NCBI GenBank assembly: GCA_034716535.1 | Contig: JAYEJW010000295.1 | Span: forward strand, 1 to 11,387 | DNA length: 11,387 nucleotides | From: JAYEJW01 sp034716535 | Lineage (GTDB): Bacteria > Pseudomonadota > Gammaproteobacteria > Chromatiales > Chromatiaceae | Direction: 5' to 3' | Part shown: piece after piece, positions 6,039 through 11,387 of the stretch | Layout of the letters: each line of letters opens with the position of its first letter | Position numbering within the stretch: position 1 is the first letter of the stretch | The notes under the pieces: generated by a model | What the model was told of the DNA's origin: nothing | Database searches by the model: none | Seen by the model: the letters and a program-made list of their open reading frames with translations, nothing else | Translations under genes and position numbers: made by a program

Positions 6039-6578
6039 ATGTCCAGATTGCAAACAGAGTACCGAGATCAGGTCGTCGGGCAGCTCATGGAGCAGTTCAG
6101 CTATGGGACCGTCATGCAGGTGCCGAAGATCGAGAAGATCACGCTGAACATGGGCGTCGGCGAGGCGATCGCCGATAAGAAGGTCATGGAGAACGCCGTC
6201 TCGGATCTGCGTATGATTGCCGGGCAGCAGCCGATCGTCACCAAGGCCCGCAAGTCTGTAGCGGCCTTCAAGGTCCGAGAGGGATGGCCCATCGGCTGCA
6301 AAGTGACCCTGCGTAGAGAGCGGATGTACGAGTTCCTGGATCGCCTGATCAATATCGCGATTCCGCGTATCCGGGATTTCCGCGGGCTCAGCCCGAAGGC
6401 CTTCGACGGGCGCGGCAACTACAGTATGGGGGTGAAGGAACAGATCATGTTCCCTGAGATCGATTACGACAAGATCGACGCCCTGCGTGGTCTGGATATC
6501 ACGATCACCACGACGGCCCGCACCGACGAAGAAGGGCGGGCGCTGCTCGCGGCATTCAAGTTTCCCTTCAGGAGCTGA
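6039..6578 (+). CDS. rplE: 50S ribosomal protein L5
   Basis: L5 binds 5S rRNA with L18 and L25, joins the central protuberance and contacts P-site tRNA. The 179-residue length equals E. coli L5. Hallmarks are VMQVPKIEKITLNMGVGEAI (residues 25-44), ITKARKSVA-like VTKARKSVAAFKVREGWPIG, IPRIRDFRGLSPKAFDGRGN and FPEIDYDKID. TAGG at 6029-6032 is 6 bases before the ATG. In E. coli, S8 represses spc translation at this gene's start; here only 11 bases separate rplX and rplE, and I could not recognise an S8 site by eye. Confidence 0.98.
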   Translation: MSRLQTEYRDQVVGQLMEQFSYGTVMQVPKIEKITLNMGVGEAIADKKVMENAVSDLRMIAGQQPIVTKARKSVAAFKVREGWPIGCKVTLRRERMYEFLDRLINIAIPRIRDFRGLSPKAFDGRGNYSMGVKEQIMFPEIDYDKIDALRGLDITITTTARTDEEGRALLAAFKFPFRS

Positions 6579-6587
6579 GAACGGATC

Positions 6588-6893
6588 ATGGCGAAAAAGA
6601 GTATGGTGGCGCGGGACGTCAAGCGCACGAAGATCGTAGCCAAGTATGCGGGGAAACGCGCCGCCCTCAAAGCGGTCATCAGCGACCGCAGCGCCACTCC
6701 CGAGCAGGTCGAAGTGGCGTTGCAACAGCTACACAAGCTTCCGCGCAACGCGAGCCCCAGCCGGCAGCAGCGGCGTTGCCGCGCGAGTGGCCGACCGCAC
6801 GCCGTCTACCGCAAGTTCGGTTTGGGCCGGAACAAGCTGCGGGAGGCCACCATGCGGGGGGACGTGCCTGGTCTCGTGAAGGCCAGCTGGTGA
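6588..6893 (+). CDS. rpsN: 30S ribosomal protein S14, zinc-free type
   Basis: S14 is a late-binding protein of the 30S head. The 101-residue product is the long C-minus form: it has a single cysteine (RRCRASGRPH) and no CXXC pairs, so it should not bind zinc. Family text includes MAKKSMVARDVKRTKIVAKY, NASPSRQQRRCRASGRPHAV and the terminal RGDVPGLVKASW. The ATG at 6588 follows rplE by 9 bases. The best ribosome binding site, AGGAG at 6570-6574, is rather far at 13 bases. Unusually for this cluster, the next gene is 167 bases away. Confidence 0.98.
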   Translation: MAKKSMVARDVKRTKIVAKYAGKRAALKAVISDRSATPEQVEVALQQLHKLPRNASPSRQQRRCRASGRPHAVYRKFGLGRNKLREATMRGDVPGLVKASW

Positions 6894-7060
6894 AGAGGCA
6901 TCGTCGATGAACGCAAATGGTGTCGAGGCAGGGTACGGAGCGACGGTCCGGGCCCGGTCTGCCTCAAACGTTGCGTAGATTTGTGTTGATGAGCCGATAG
7001 AGAGTTCTGAATTAATCAGGGTATCGCGCCGCAGCGGCGGACTGACCCCAGGAGTCGATC
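6894..7060 (+). promoter_or_regulatory. Long rpsN-rpsH intergenic region with inverted repeats
   Basis: At 167 bases this is the longest gap in the window. A 7-base inverted repeat, GAGGCAG (6925-6931) and CTGCCTC (6959-6965), encloses CCGGGCCCGG (6948-6957). A second repeat, CGCCGC (7027-7032) and GCGGCG (7034-7039), lies just before rpsH. The segment 6966-7020 is AT-richer; TTGATG (6986-6991) with AATTAA (7010-7015) at 18-base spacing is a poor promoter candidate. A 23-codon frame at 6907-6978 has AGAGG 8 bases before its ATG, but I recognise no product. The rpsH ribosome binding site is AGGAG at 7050-7054. A regulatory leader or internal promoter is possible and unproven. Confidence 0.4.
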
Positions 7061-7456
7061 ATGAGTATGTCGGACCCGATTGCGGATATGCTGACCAGAA
7101 TCCGCAACGGCCAAATTCGAGGTAAGGTCACCATATCCATGCCTTCCTCCAAGCAGAAGGTGGCTATTGCCAGCCTGCTGAAGGACGAGGGCTATCTCGG
7201 CGATGTTTCGGTGGGGGCCGAGGGCGCCAAGCCGCAGTTGGTCATCAAGCTCAAGTATCACCGCGGCAAGCCGGTCATCGATTACCTGAAGCGCGTCTCG
7301 CGCCCTGGTCTGCGGGTCTACCGCGGCAAGGACGAGGTGCCCAAGGTCTTGGGCGGTCTCGGCGTCGCCATTGTCTCGACCTCCACGGGGGTCATGTCCG
7401 ACCGAGCGGCGCGTGCCGCCGGGCACGGCGGCGAGATCGTCGCCTACGTGGCCTGA
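7061..7456 (+). CDS. rpsH: 30S ribosomal protein S8
   Basis: S8 binds helix 21 of 16S rRNA in the platform, and in E. coli it represses the spc operon. The 131-residue product (130 in E. coli) starts MSMSDPIADMLTRIRNGQ and has TISMPSSKQKVAIASLL, VSRPGLRVYRGKDEVPKVLG and the C-terminal rRNA-binding part STSTGVMSDRAARAAGHGGE. The ATG at 7061 has AGGAG 6 bases upstream and gives the same MSM start as E. coli. A second ATG at 7067 would drop two residues. The long upstream gap makes it possible that rpsH and later genes have their own control. Confidence 0.98.
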   Translation: MSMSDPIADMLTRIRNGQIRGKVTISMPSSKQKVAIASLLKDEGYLGDVSVGAEGAKPQLVIKLKYHRGKPVIDYLKRVSRPGLRVYRGKDEVPKVLGGLGVAIVSTSTGVMSDRAARAAGHGGEIVAYVA

Positions 7457-7473
7457 CGAAGAGGAGGCGAGCC

Positions 7474-8007
7474 ATGTCACGAATCGCGAAAGCACCCATC
7501 GTCATTCCCTCCGGCGTCACCGTGGAGATCTCCGGACAGGAGGTCAGGGTCAAGGGGCCGAAGGGCAACATGGGCTGGACTGTGCACCCAAAGGTTACGG
7601 TCAAGCAGGAAGACGGGCAGGTCAAGGTCGCCCCAGCCGGCGAGAGCCGGGATTCCTGGGCGTTGGCCGGCACCACCCGCGCGCTGGTGAACAACATGGT
7701 GGTCGGTTGCGGCACCGGATTCGAGCGCAAGCTGAATCTGGTGGGCGTTGGCTACCGCGCGCAGGCGAAGGGGAAGAGCCTGAATCTGACCCTGGGGCTC
7801 TCCCATCCGGTGGATTATCCAGTGCCCGAAGGCATTGAGATTGCCACTCCGTCCCCCACAGAGATCGTGGTGAGCGGTACGGACAAGCAGAAGGTCGGGC
7901 AGGTGGCGTCAGAGATCCGTAGCTTTCGTCCGCCGGAGCCTTACAAAGGCAAGGGCGTTCGCTACGCGGACGAGCAAGTCCTGCGCAAAGAAGCGAAGAA
8001 GAAGTAA
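7474..8007 (+). CDS. rplF: 50S ribosomal protein L6
   Basis: L6 has two duplicated alpha/beta domains and sits by the sarcin-ricin loop at the factor-binding site. The 177-residue protein (177 in E. coli) has SRIAKAPIVIPSGVTVEI at the start, ALVNNMVVGCGTGFERKLNL between the domains, VGVGYRAQAKG (residues 90-100) and the signature PPEPYKGKGVRY (153-164). The strong AGGAGG at 7462-7467 is 6 bases before the ATG. It follows rpsH by 17 bases, and the stop codon forms part of the rplR ribosome binding region. Confidence 0.98.
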   Translation: MSRIAKAPIVIPSGVTVEISGQEVRVKGPKGNMGWTVHPKVTVKQEDGQVKVAPAGESRDSWALAGTTRALVNNMVVGCGTGFERKLNLVGVGYRAQAKGKSLNLTLGLSHPVDYPVPEGIEIATPSPTEIVVSGTDKQKVGQVASEIRSFRPPEPYKGKGVRYADEQVLRKEAKKK

Positions 8008-8019
8008 GGGGTTATCGGG

Positions 8020-8376
8020 ATGGACAAGAAACAATCTCGTATGCGCCGTGCGGCGCGGGCTCGCGCGAAAATCCGCGAGCTGGGCGCCTTTCGGCTCTGT
8101 ATTCATCGTACGCCCCGCCACATGTATGCCCAGGTCATCGCCCCTGACGGCGGTAAGGTGGTTGCGAGCGCATCCACCGTGGAGAAGCAGTTCCGCCAAT
8201 CCATCGAGGGGCATTCCGGCAACTCGGCGGCGGCCGTTGCGATCGGTCAGGCGATCGCCGAGCGTGCAAAGTCCGCGGGCGTCGAGAAGGTCGCATTCGA
8301 TCGCGCCGGTTTTCGCTACCACGGTCGGATCAAGGCATTGGCCGACGCGGCGCGTGAGAACGGACTTCAATTCTGA
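8020..8376 (+). CDS. rplR: 50S ribosomal protein L18
   Basis: L18 binds 5S rRNA and carries it into the central protuberance with L5. The 118-residue product (117 in E. coli) has the basic N-terminus DKKQSRMRRAARARAKIREL, then RLCIHRTPRHMYAQVIAPDG and the typical ending VAFDRAGFRYHGRIKALADA. TAAGGGG at 8005-8011, made partly from the rplF stop, lies 8 bases before the ATG. The gap to rpsE is 31 bases and contains the short repeat TGACG/CGTCA around the rplR stop, too small to call. Confidence 0.98.
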   Translation: MDKKQSRMRRAARARAKIRELGAFRLCIHRTPRHMYAQVIAPDGGKVVASASTVEKQFRQSIEGHSGNSAAAVAIGQAIAERAKSAGVEKVAFDRAGFRYHGRIKALADAARENGLQF

Positions 8377-8407
8377 CGTCCAGGGCGTCAACTGAATAGG
8401 CTGAATG

Positions 8408-8914
8408 ATGGCGAACTACAATCCCAGGCCGGAAGGCGACGATTTACTCGAGAAGTTGGTGGCGGTCAACCGCGTCGCCAAGGTGGTGAAGGGTGGCCGG
8501 CAGTTCGGTTTCTCTGCGCTCACCGTGGTAGGCGACGGCAAGGGCCGGGTGGGCTTCGGCACCGGCAAGGCGCGAGAGGTCCCGGTGGCCATACAGAAGG
8601 CCATGGAGAGTGCCCGAAAGAACATGGTCGATGTCAGGCTCAAGGGTACGACCCTTCAGTATGCGATGATCGGCCGGCACGGCGCTGCGAGGGTGTTTAT
8701 GCAACCGGCCTCCGATGGTACGGGCATCATCGCCGGCGGTGCTATGCGGGCGGTCTTCGAGGTGCTCGGCGTGCAGAACGTGCTCGCCAAATGCATCGGC
8801 ACCAACAACCCGATCAATGTGGTCCGCGCCACCATCGAAGGGTTGGAGGGCATGACCGACGCGCAGAGCGTGGCCGCCAAACGTGGCAAAACGGTCGAGG
8901 AAATCCTGGGGTAA
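8408..8914 (+). CDS. rpsE: 30S ribosomal protein S5
   Basis: S5 lies on the back of the 30S subunit, shapes the mRNA entry channel with S3 and S4, and affects accuracy. The 168-residue product has an N-terminal dsRNA-binding-like fold (LVAVNRVAKVVKGGRQFGFS, ALTVVGDGKGRVGFGTGKAR) and a C-terminal domain with FMQPASDGTGIIAGGAMRAV and NPINVVRATIEGLEGM, ending KRGKTVEEILG. Two adjacent ATG codons (8405, 8408) compete. AGG at 8398-8400 is 7 bases from 8408 but only 4 from 8405, so I chose 8408. The spectinomycin-loop region looks ordinary. Confidence 0.96.
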   Translation: MANYNPRPEGDDLLEKLVAVNRVAKVVKGGRQFGFSALTVVGDGKGRVGFGTGKAREVPVAIQKAMESARKNMVDVRLKGTTLQYAMIGRHGAARVFMQPASDGTGIIAGGAMRAVFEVLGVQNVLAKCIGTNNPINVVRATIEGLEGMTDAQSVAAKRGKTVEEILG

Positions 8915-8917
8915 CCG

Positions 8918-9124
8918 ATGGCAGACAAGAAGACGATGCAAGTCACCCTGGTGCGCAGCACGAGTGGCCGCCTGACCTCGCACCAGGCCTGCGTGCGCGG
9001 GCTCGGCCTCCGGCGTATGCACCAGGTCGTGGAGGTCGAGGACACGCCGGCTACGCGCGGGATGGTGAACAAGGTCTCCTACATGGTCAAGGTCCTGGAG
9101 GAATCCGCAAATGCGCCTCAATGA
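8918..9124 (+). CDS. rpmD: 50S ribosomal protein L30
   Basis: L30 is a small protein of the large-subunit surface. The 68-residue product is longer than E. coli L30 (59). It has MQVTLVRSTSGRL near the start, RGLGLRRMHQVVEVEDTPAT and MVNKVSYMVKVLEE, after which a tail ESANAPQ extends past the usual end. That tail arises because the frame runs 14 bases into rplO. ATG 8918 starts 3 bases after rpsE, with GGGG in the rpsE end as ribosome binding sequence. An internal ATG at 8936 would remove MADKKT and is less likely, since E. coli also has residues there. Confidence 0.95.
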   Translation: MADKKTMQVTLVRSTSGRLTSHQACVRGLGLRRMHQVVEVEDTPATRGMVNKVSYMVKVLEESANAPQ

Positions 9125-9545
9125 CATCAAGCCCGCGGCGGGCAGCAAGCGTGCCGCAAAGCGGGTCGGACGCGGTATCGGCAGCGGGCTCGGCAAGACC
9201 GGCGGGCGCGGCACCAAGGGCCAGAAGTCCCGCTCCGGAGGATTCCACAAGGTGGGGTTCGAGGGTGGCCAGATGCCACTGCAGCGGCGCCTGCCCAAAG
9301 TCGGTTTCCGCTCCAGCAAGGCACGGCAGACCGACGAGGTTCGGTTGCATGAGCTCAAGCGCGTCGAGGGCGATGTCGTCGATCTGGCGGCACTGCAGGG
9401 GGCAGATCTGGTCGCAAAGGACATCGCCCGCGTCAAGATCATTGCCTCAGGTGAGGTCGATCGTGCGTTGACTGTGCGCGGCCTGGCCGTCACCAAAGGT
9501 GCCCGCGCCGCCATCGAGGCCGCGGGGGGCAAGGTCGAGGACTAA
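9111..9545 (+). CDS. rplO: 50S ribosomal protein L15
   Basis: L15 is a late-assembly protein with an extended glycine- and lysine-rich arm running into 23S rRNA. The 144-residue product equals E. coli in length. It has MRLNDIKPAAGSKRAAKRVG, the arm GIGSGLGKTGGRGTKGQKSR, FEGGQMPLQRRLPKVGF and the C-terminal VRGLAVTKGARAAIEAAGGK. The ATG overlaps the rpmD end by 14 bases in another frame. GGAGG at 9097-9101, 9 bases upstream within rpmD, supports the start. It precedes secY by 18 bases. Confidence 0.98.
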   Translation: MRLNDIKPAAGSKRAAKRVGRGIGSGLGKTGGRGTKGQKSRSGGFHKVGFEGGQMPLQRRLPKVGFRSSKARQTDEVRLHELKRVEGDVVDLAALQGADLVAKDIARVKIIASGEVDRALTVRGLAVTKGARAAIEAAGGKVED

Positions 9546-9563
9546 TACGAGGGCGAGACCCCG

Positions 9564-10916
9564 ATGGCCAGGAATACTTCCTCCATGGTCGATGCGATCG
9601 GCAGCATGGGGCGGCTCACGGAGCTGCGCCAGCGACTGCTGTTCGTGCTCGGCGCGCTGCTTGTGTACCGGATCGGCACCTTCATCCCGGTGCCGGGCGT
9701 GAATCCCGAAGCGCTTGCGGCCCTGTTCGACCAGAACCAGGGATCGATCCTGGACATGTTCAACATGTTTTCAGGGGGCGCCTTGGAGCGCGCCAGCCTG
9801 CTTGCGCTGGGCATCATGCCCTACATCTCCGCATCGATCATCATGCAATTGATGTCGGCGGTGATTCCCAAGCTCGAGCAGCTGAAGAAAGAGGGCGAGC
9901 AGGGCCGCCGCAAGATCACGCAATATACCCGTTACGGGACCGTTGCACTCGCCACCTTCCAGGCCATCGGCATTTCGCTCGCGCTGCAGGGACAATCCGC
10001 AGGCGGCTCGGCGATCGTCGTCCAGACAGGTTACGGATTCGTGTTCACGGCCACCGTGTCGCTCGTCACCGGTACCATGTTTCTCATGTGGTTGGGCGAG
10101 CAGATCACTGAGCGAGGTATCGGCAACGGTATATCCCTGATCATCTTCGCCGGCATTGTCGCCGGGTTGCCCGCGGCTATCGGCGGGACCCTGGAGTTGG
10201 TACGCACCGGCGAGATGAATGCGCTGGCGGTTCTGGCGCTGTTCGTGGTGGCTCTGGGCGTGACGGCGTTCGTTGTGTTCGTCGAGCGCGGCCAACGCCG
10301 AATCACCGTGAACTATGCGCGGCGTCAGCAAGGTCGACGGCTGCTCGCTGCCCAGAGCACGCACTTGCCGCTGAAGCTGAACATGGCGGGCGTCATACCG
10401 CCCATCTTCGCTTCGAGCATCATCCTGTTTCCGGGTACGCTCGGGCAATGGTTCGGAAGCTCAGAGGATTTCCGCTGGCTCGCGGACATCACCAGCAAGC
10501 TGTCGCCGGGCGAGCCGGTCTATGTGATCTTCTATGCGCTCGCCATCATCTTCTTCTGTTTCTTCTACACGGCGCTGGTTTTCAACGCCAAGGAGACAGC
10601 GGACAACCTCAAGCGCTCAGGTGCGTTCATTCCGGGGATCCGCCCAGGCGAGCAGACCGCGCGCTACATCGACAGCGTGATGACGCGGCTGACCGCTGCC
10701 GGCGCCATCTACATCACATCCGTTTGCCTGCTGCCGGAGTTCCTCATCGTCGGTTGGAATGTTCCTTTTTACTTCGGCGGTACTTCGTTGTTGATCGTCG
10801 TGGTCGTGGTCATGGATTTCATGGCCCAGGTGCAGGCACATCTGATGTCGCACCAGTACGAAGGACTGATGAAGAAGGCGAATCTCAAGGCGCCCGGCGC
10901 GGGTATGATCCGCTAG
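9564..10916 (+). CDS. secY: Protein translocase channel subunit SecY
   Basis: SecY is the central pore of the SecYEG translocon in the inner membrane, moving or inserting proteins with SecA or ribosomes. The 450-residue protein (443 in E. coli) shows ten hydrophobic segments, roughly at residues 25-43, 76-100, 123-143, 155-175, 187-207, 218-240, 273-296, 318-340, 372-395 and 399-420. Hallmarks are RIGTFIPVPG after TM1, the plug region near 60-75 (FNMFSGGALERAS), LGIMPYISASIIMQL in TM2, LGEQITERGIGNGISLIIF, and the cytosolic loop SGAFIPGIRPGEQTARYI. Arg360 there corresponds to the essential E. coli Arg357. GAGGG at 9549-9553 is the likely ribosome binding site. It sits with ribosomal genes as usual. 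Confidence 0.98.
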   Translation: MARNTSSMVDAIGSMGRLTELRQRLLFVLGALLVYRIGTFIPVPGVNPEALAALFDQNQGSILDMFNMFSGGALERASLLALGIMPYISASIIMQLMSAVIPKLEQLKKEGEQGRRKITQYTRYGTVALATFQAIGISLALQGQSAGGSAIVVQTGYGFVFTATVSLVTGTMFLMWLGEQITERGIGNGISLIIFAGIVAGLPAAIGGTLELVRTGEMNALAVLALFVVALGVTAFVVFVERGQRRITVNYARRQQGRRLLAAQSTHLPLKLNMAGVIPPIFASSIILFPGTLGQWFGSSEDFRWLADITSKLSPGEPVYVIFYALAIIFFCFFYTALVFNAKETADNLKRSGAFIPGIRPGEQTARYIDSVMTRLTAAGAIYITSVCLLPEFLIVGWNVPFYFGGTSLLIVVVVVMDFMAQVQAHLMSHQYEGLMKKANLKAPGAGMIR

Positions 10917-10962
10917 ATCTTTCCGCAGGTTGCGCGACGTCCGTTATTTGGGAGACACAATC

Positions 10963-11076
10963 ATGAAAGTCAGGGCTTCGGTGAAAAAGGTTTGCCGGAA
11001 CTGCAAAATTATCCGTCGCAACGGCGTCGTGCGCGTGATCTGCAAAGATCCGCGCCATAAGCAGCGCCAAGGTTGA
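10963..11076 (+). CDS. rpmJ: 50S ribosomal protein L36, zinc-binding type
   Basis: L36 is a tiny zinc-ribbon protein stabilising 23S rRNA near the L7/L12 stalk base. The 37-residue product begins MKVRASVKKVCRNCKIIRRN and ends KDPRHKQRQG. The zinc ligands Cys11, Cys14, Cys27 and His32 are all present, so this is the C-plus form, usually paired in gammaproteobacteria with a zinc-free copy elsewhere (not seen here). GGAG at 10951-10954 lies 8 bases before the ATG. Its place after secY, without infA, is the gammaproteobacterial arrangement; betaproteobacteria typically have infA in between. It ends the spc group. Confidence 0.98.
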   Translation: MKVRASVKKVCRNCKIIRRNGVVRVICKDPRHKQRQG

Positions 11077-11086
11077 CGCCGTTTCG

Positions 11087-11114
11087 TTGACTTTTTTTTG
11101 TAATCTGATAATCT
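11087..11114 (+). promoter_or_regulatory. Probable sigma70-type promoter of the alpha operon
   Basis: TTGACT at 11087-11092 matches five of six bases of the -35 consensus, and TAATCT at 11109-11114 is a fair -10 box, with a 16-base spacer. GATAAT at 11107-11112 is an alternative -10 but leaves only 14 bases. The spacer includes a run of eight T. The predicted start is near 11121, giving an rpsM leader of about 42 bases. Position just after rpmJ and before rpsM matches the alpha operon promoter of E. coli. The T-run has no upstream stem, so I do not read it as a terminator. Confidence 0.6.
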
Positions 11115-11122
11115 TTCCGCTT

Positions 11123-11139
11123 TTCGCGCGCCGCGCGAA
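11123..11139 (+). promoter_or_regulatory. Perfect inverted repeat in the rpsM leader
   Basis: TTCGCGCG (11123-11130) and CGCGCGAA (11132-11139) form a perfect 8-base inverted repeat around one base; as RNA this folds as a 7-pair stem with a 3-base loop. It begins within a few bases of the predicted alpha transcript start. A 5'-end stability hairpin or part of a feedback site for S4 (the E. coli alpha repressor) is possible, but the leader looks too short for the whole E. coli-type pseudoknot unless rpsM codons take part. No T-run follows it on this strand. Confidence 0.5.
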
Positions 11140-11162
11140 CGTGGATCTGGAGACAGAAGAGC

Positions 11163-11387
11163 ATGGCCCGTATCGCCGGTGTCAACATCCCCGATAGGAA
11201 GCACGCCGTCATCGCCCTGACTGCGATCTACGGTATTGGACCCACGCGCGCGGCGCAGATCTGCGATGCAGCCGGTGTTGCCTTCGATGCGAAGATTCGG
11301 GATCTCTCCGAGGATGAGGTCGACAAGCTTCGCTTCGCGGTGTCCCAGTTTGCCGTGGAAGGCGATTTGCGGCGTGAGATCTCCATG
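11163..11387 (+). CDS. rpsM: 30S ribosomal protein S13, N-terminal part (partial)
   Basis: S13 is a head protein forming intersubunit bridges with L5 and 23S rRNA, and its tail touches P-site tRNA. The window holds the first 75 codons of about 118; the end is cut by the window edge. The visible part, MARIAGVNIPDRKHAVIALT, AIYGIGPTRAAQICDAAGV and FAVEGDLRREISM, matches E. coli S13 closely and covers the helical N-terminal domain. The ribosome binding site is GGAG at 11149-11152, 10 bases before the ATG, with a purine-rich stretch between. It is the first gene of the alpha operon; rpsK, rpsD, rpoA and rplQ are expected downstream but lie outside the window. Confidence 0.98.
   Translation, partial: MARIAGVNIPDRKHAVIALTAIYGIGPTRAAQICDAAGVAFDAKIRDLSEDEVDKLRFAVSQFAVEGDLRREISM

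Noticed and set aside
8408..8914. Ser-to-Ala difference from E. coli in the spectinomycin loop of S5 (NRVAK)
   Set aside because: Alanine at this place is, as far as I recall, common in other gammaproteobacteria such as Pseudomonas, so it is ordinary variation, not evidence of resistance.
8444..9532. Long open frame on the minus strand (362 codons) opposite rpsE, rpmD and rplO
   Set aside because: It lies entirely opposite three confidently identified ribosomal genes, its translation resembles no family I know, and such shadows are common in GC-rich coding DNA.
11072..11100. Possible intrinsic terminator after rpmJ ending in eight T
   Set aside because: No stem precedes the T-run. GTTGAC occurs twice (11072-11077, 11086-11091) as a direct repeat, not inverted, and the second copy serves better as a -35 box.
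1..11387. A hidden novel defence, mobile or biosynthetic system
   Set aside because: Every frame of notable length on the + strand is a known ribosomal, EF-Tu or SecY gene in conserved order, and the remaining gaps are all under 170 bases.

Overview
This window is a contiguous stretch of the bacterial str-S10-spc-alpha ribosomal protein supercluster, with every gene on the + strand. The gene order, the absence of infA and adk between secY and rpmJ, a 101-residue zinc-free S14 and a 37-residue zinc-binding L36 point to a gammaproteobacterium. The DNA is GC-rich, roughly 60% by eye. A Chromatiales, Ectothiorhodospiraceae or related lineage would fit, but this rank is inference only. Both ends are cut: the window opens in the last 45 codons of tuf and closes inside rpsM.

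Layout. (1) The end of the str operon: the tuf 3' end. (2) The S10 operon, only 5 bases after tuf: rpsJ, rplC, rplD, rplW, rplB, rpsS, rplV, rpsC, rplP, rpmC, rpsQ. (3) The spc operon: rplN, rplX, rplE, rpsN, rpsH, rplF, rplR, rpsE, rpmD, rplO, secY, rpmJ. (4) The start of the alpha operon: a good sigma70-type promoter and a short leader, then rpsM. The genes encode EF-Tu, 23 further ribosomal proteins of both subunits, and the SecY translocon channel. Most junctions are 0 to 20 bases or overlap, so translational coupling is likely throughout. I see no convincing intrinsic terminator, so the clusters may be read through.

The non-coding DNA sits in a few gaps. rplB is bracketed by two gaps (122 and 83 bases), each with a GC-rich palindrome sharing a similar 11-base motif. 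A 76-base gap separates rpsQ and rplN. A 167-base gap lies ahead of rpsH. An 86-base gap ahead of rpsM holds the alpha promoter and a perfect inverted repeat. No gap exceeds 300 bases. No RNA gene, CRISPR array, insertion sequence or broken gene was found.

I found no undescribed system. The gene content is ordinary, and the points worth a second look are the intergenic palindromes around rplB, the long rpsH leader, and how the usual ribosomal-protein feedback sites are arranged or missing.
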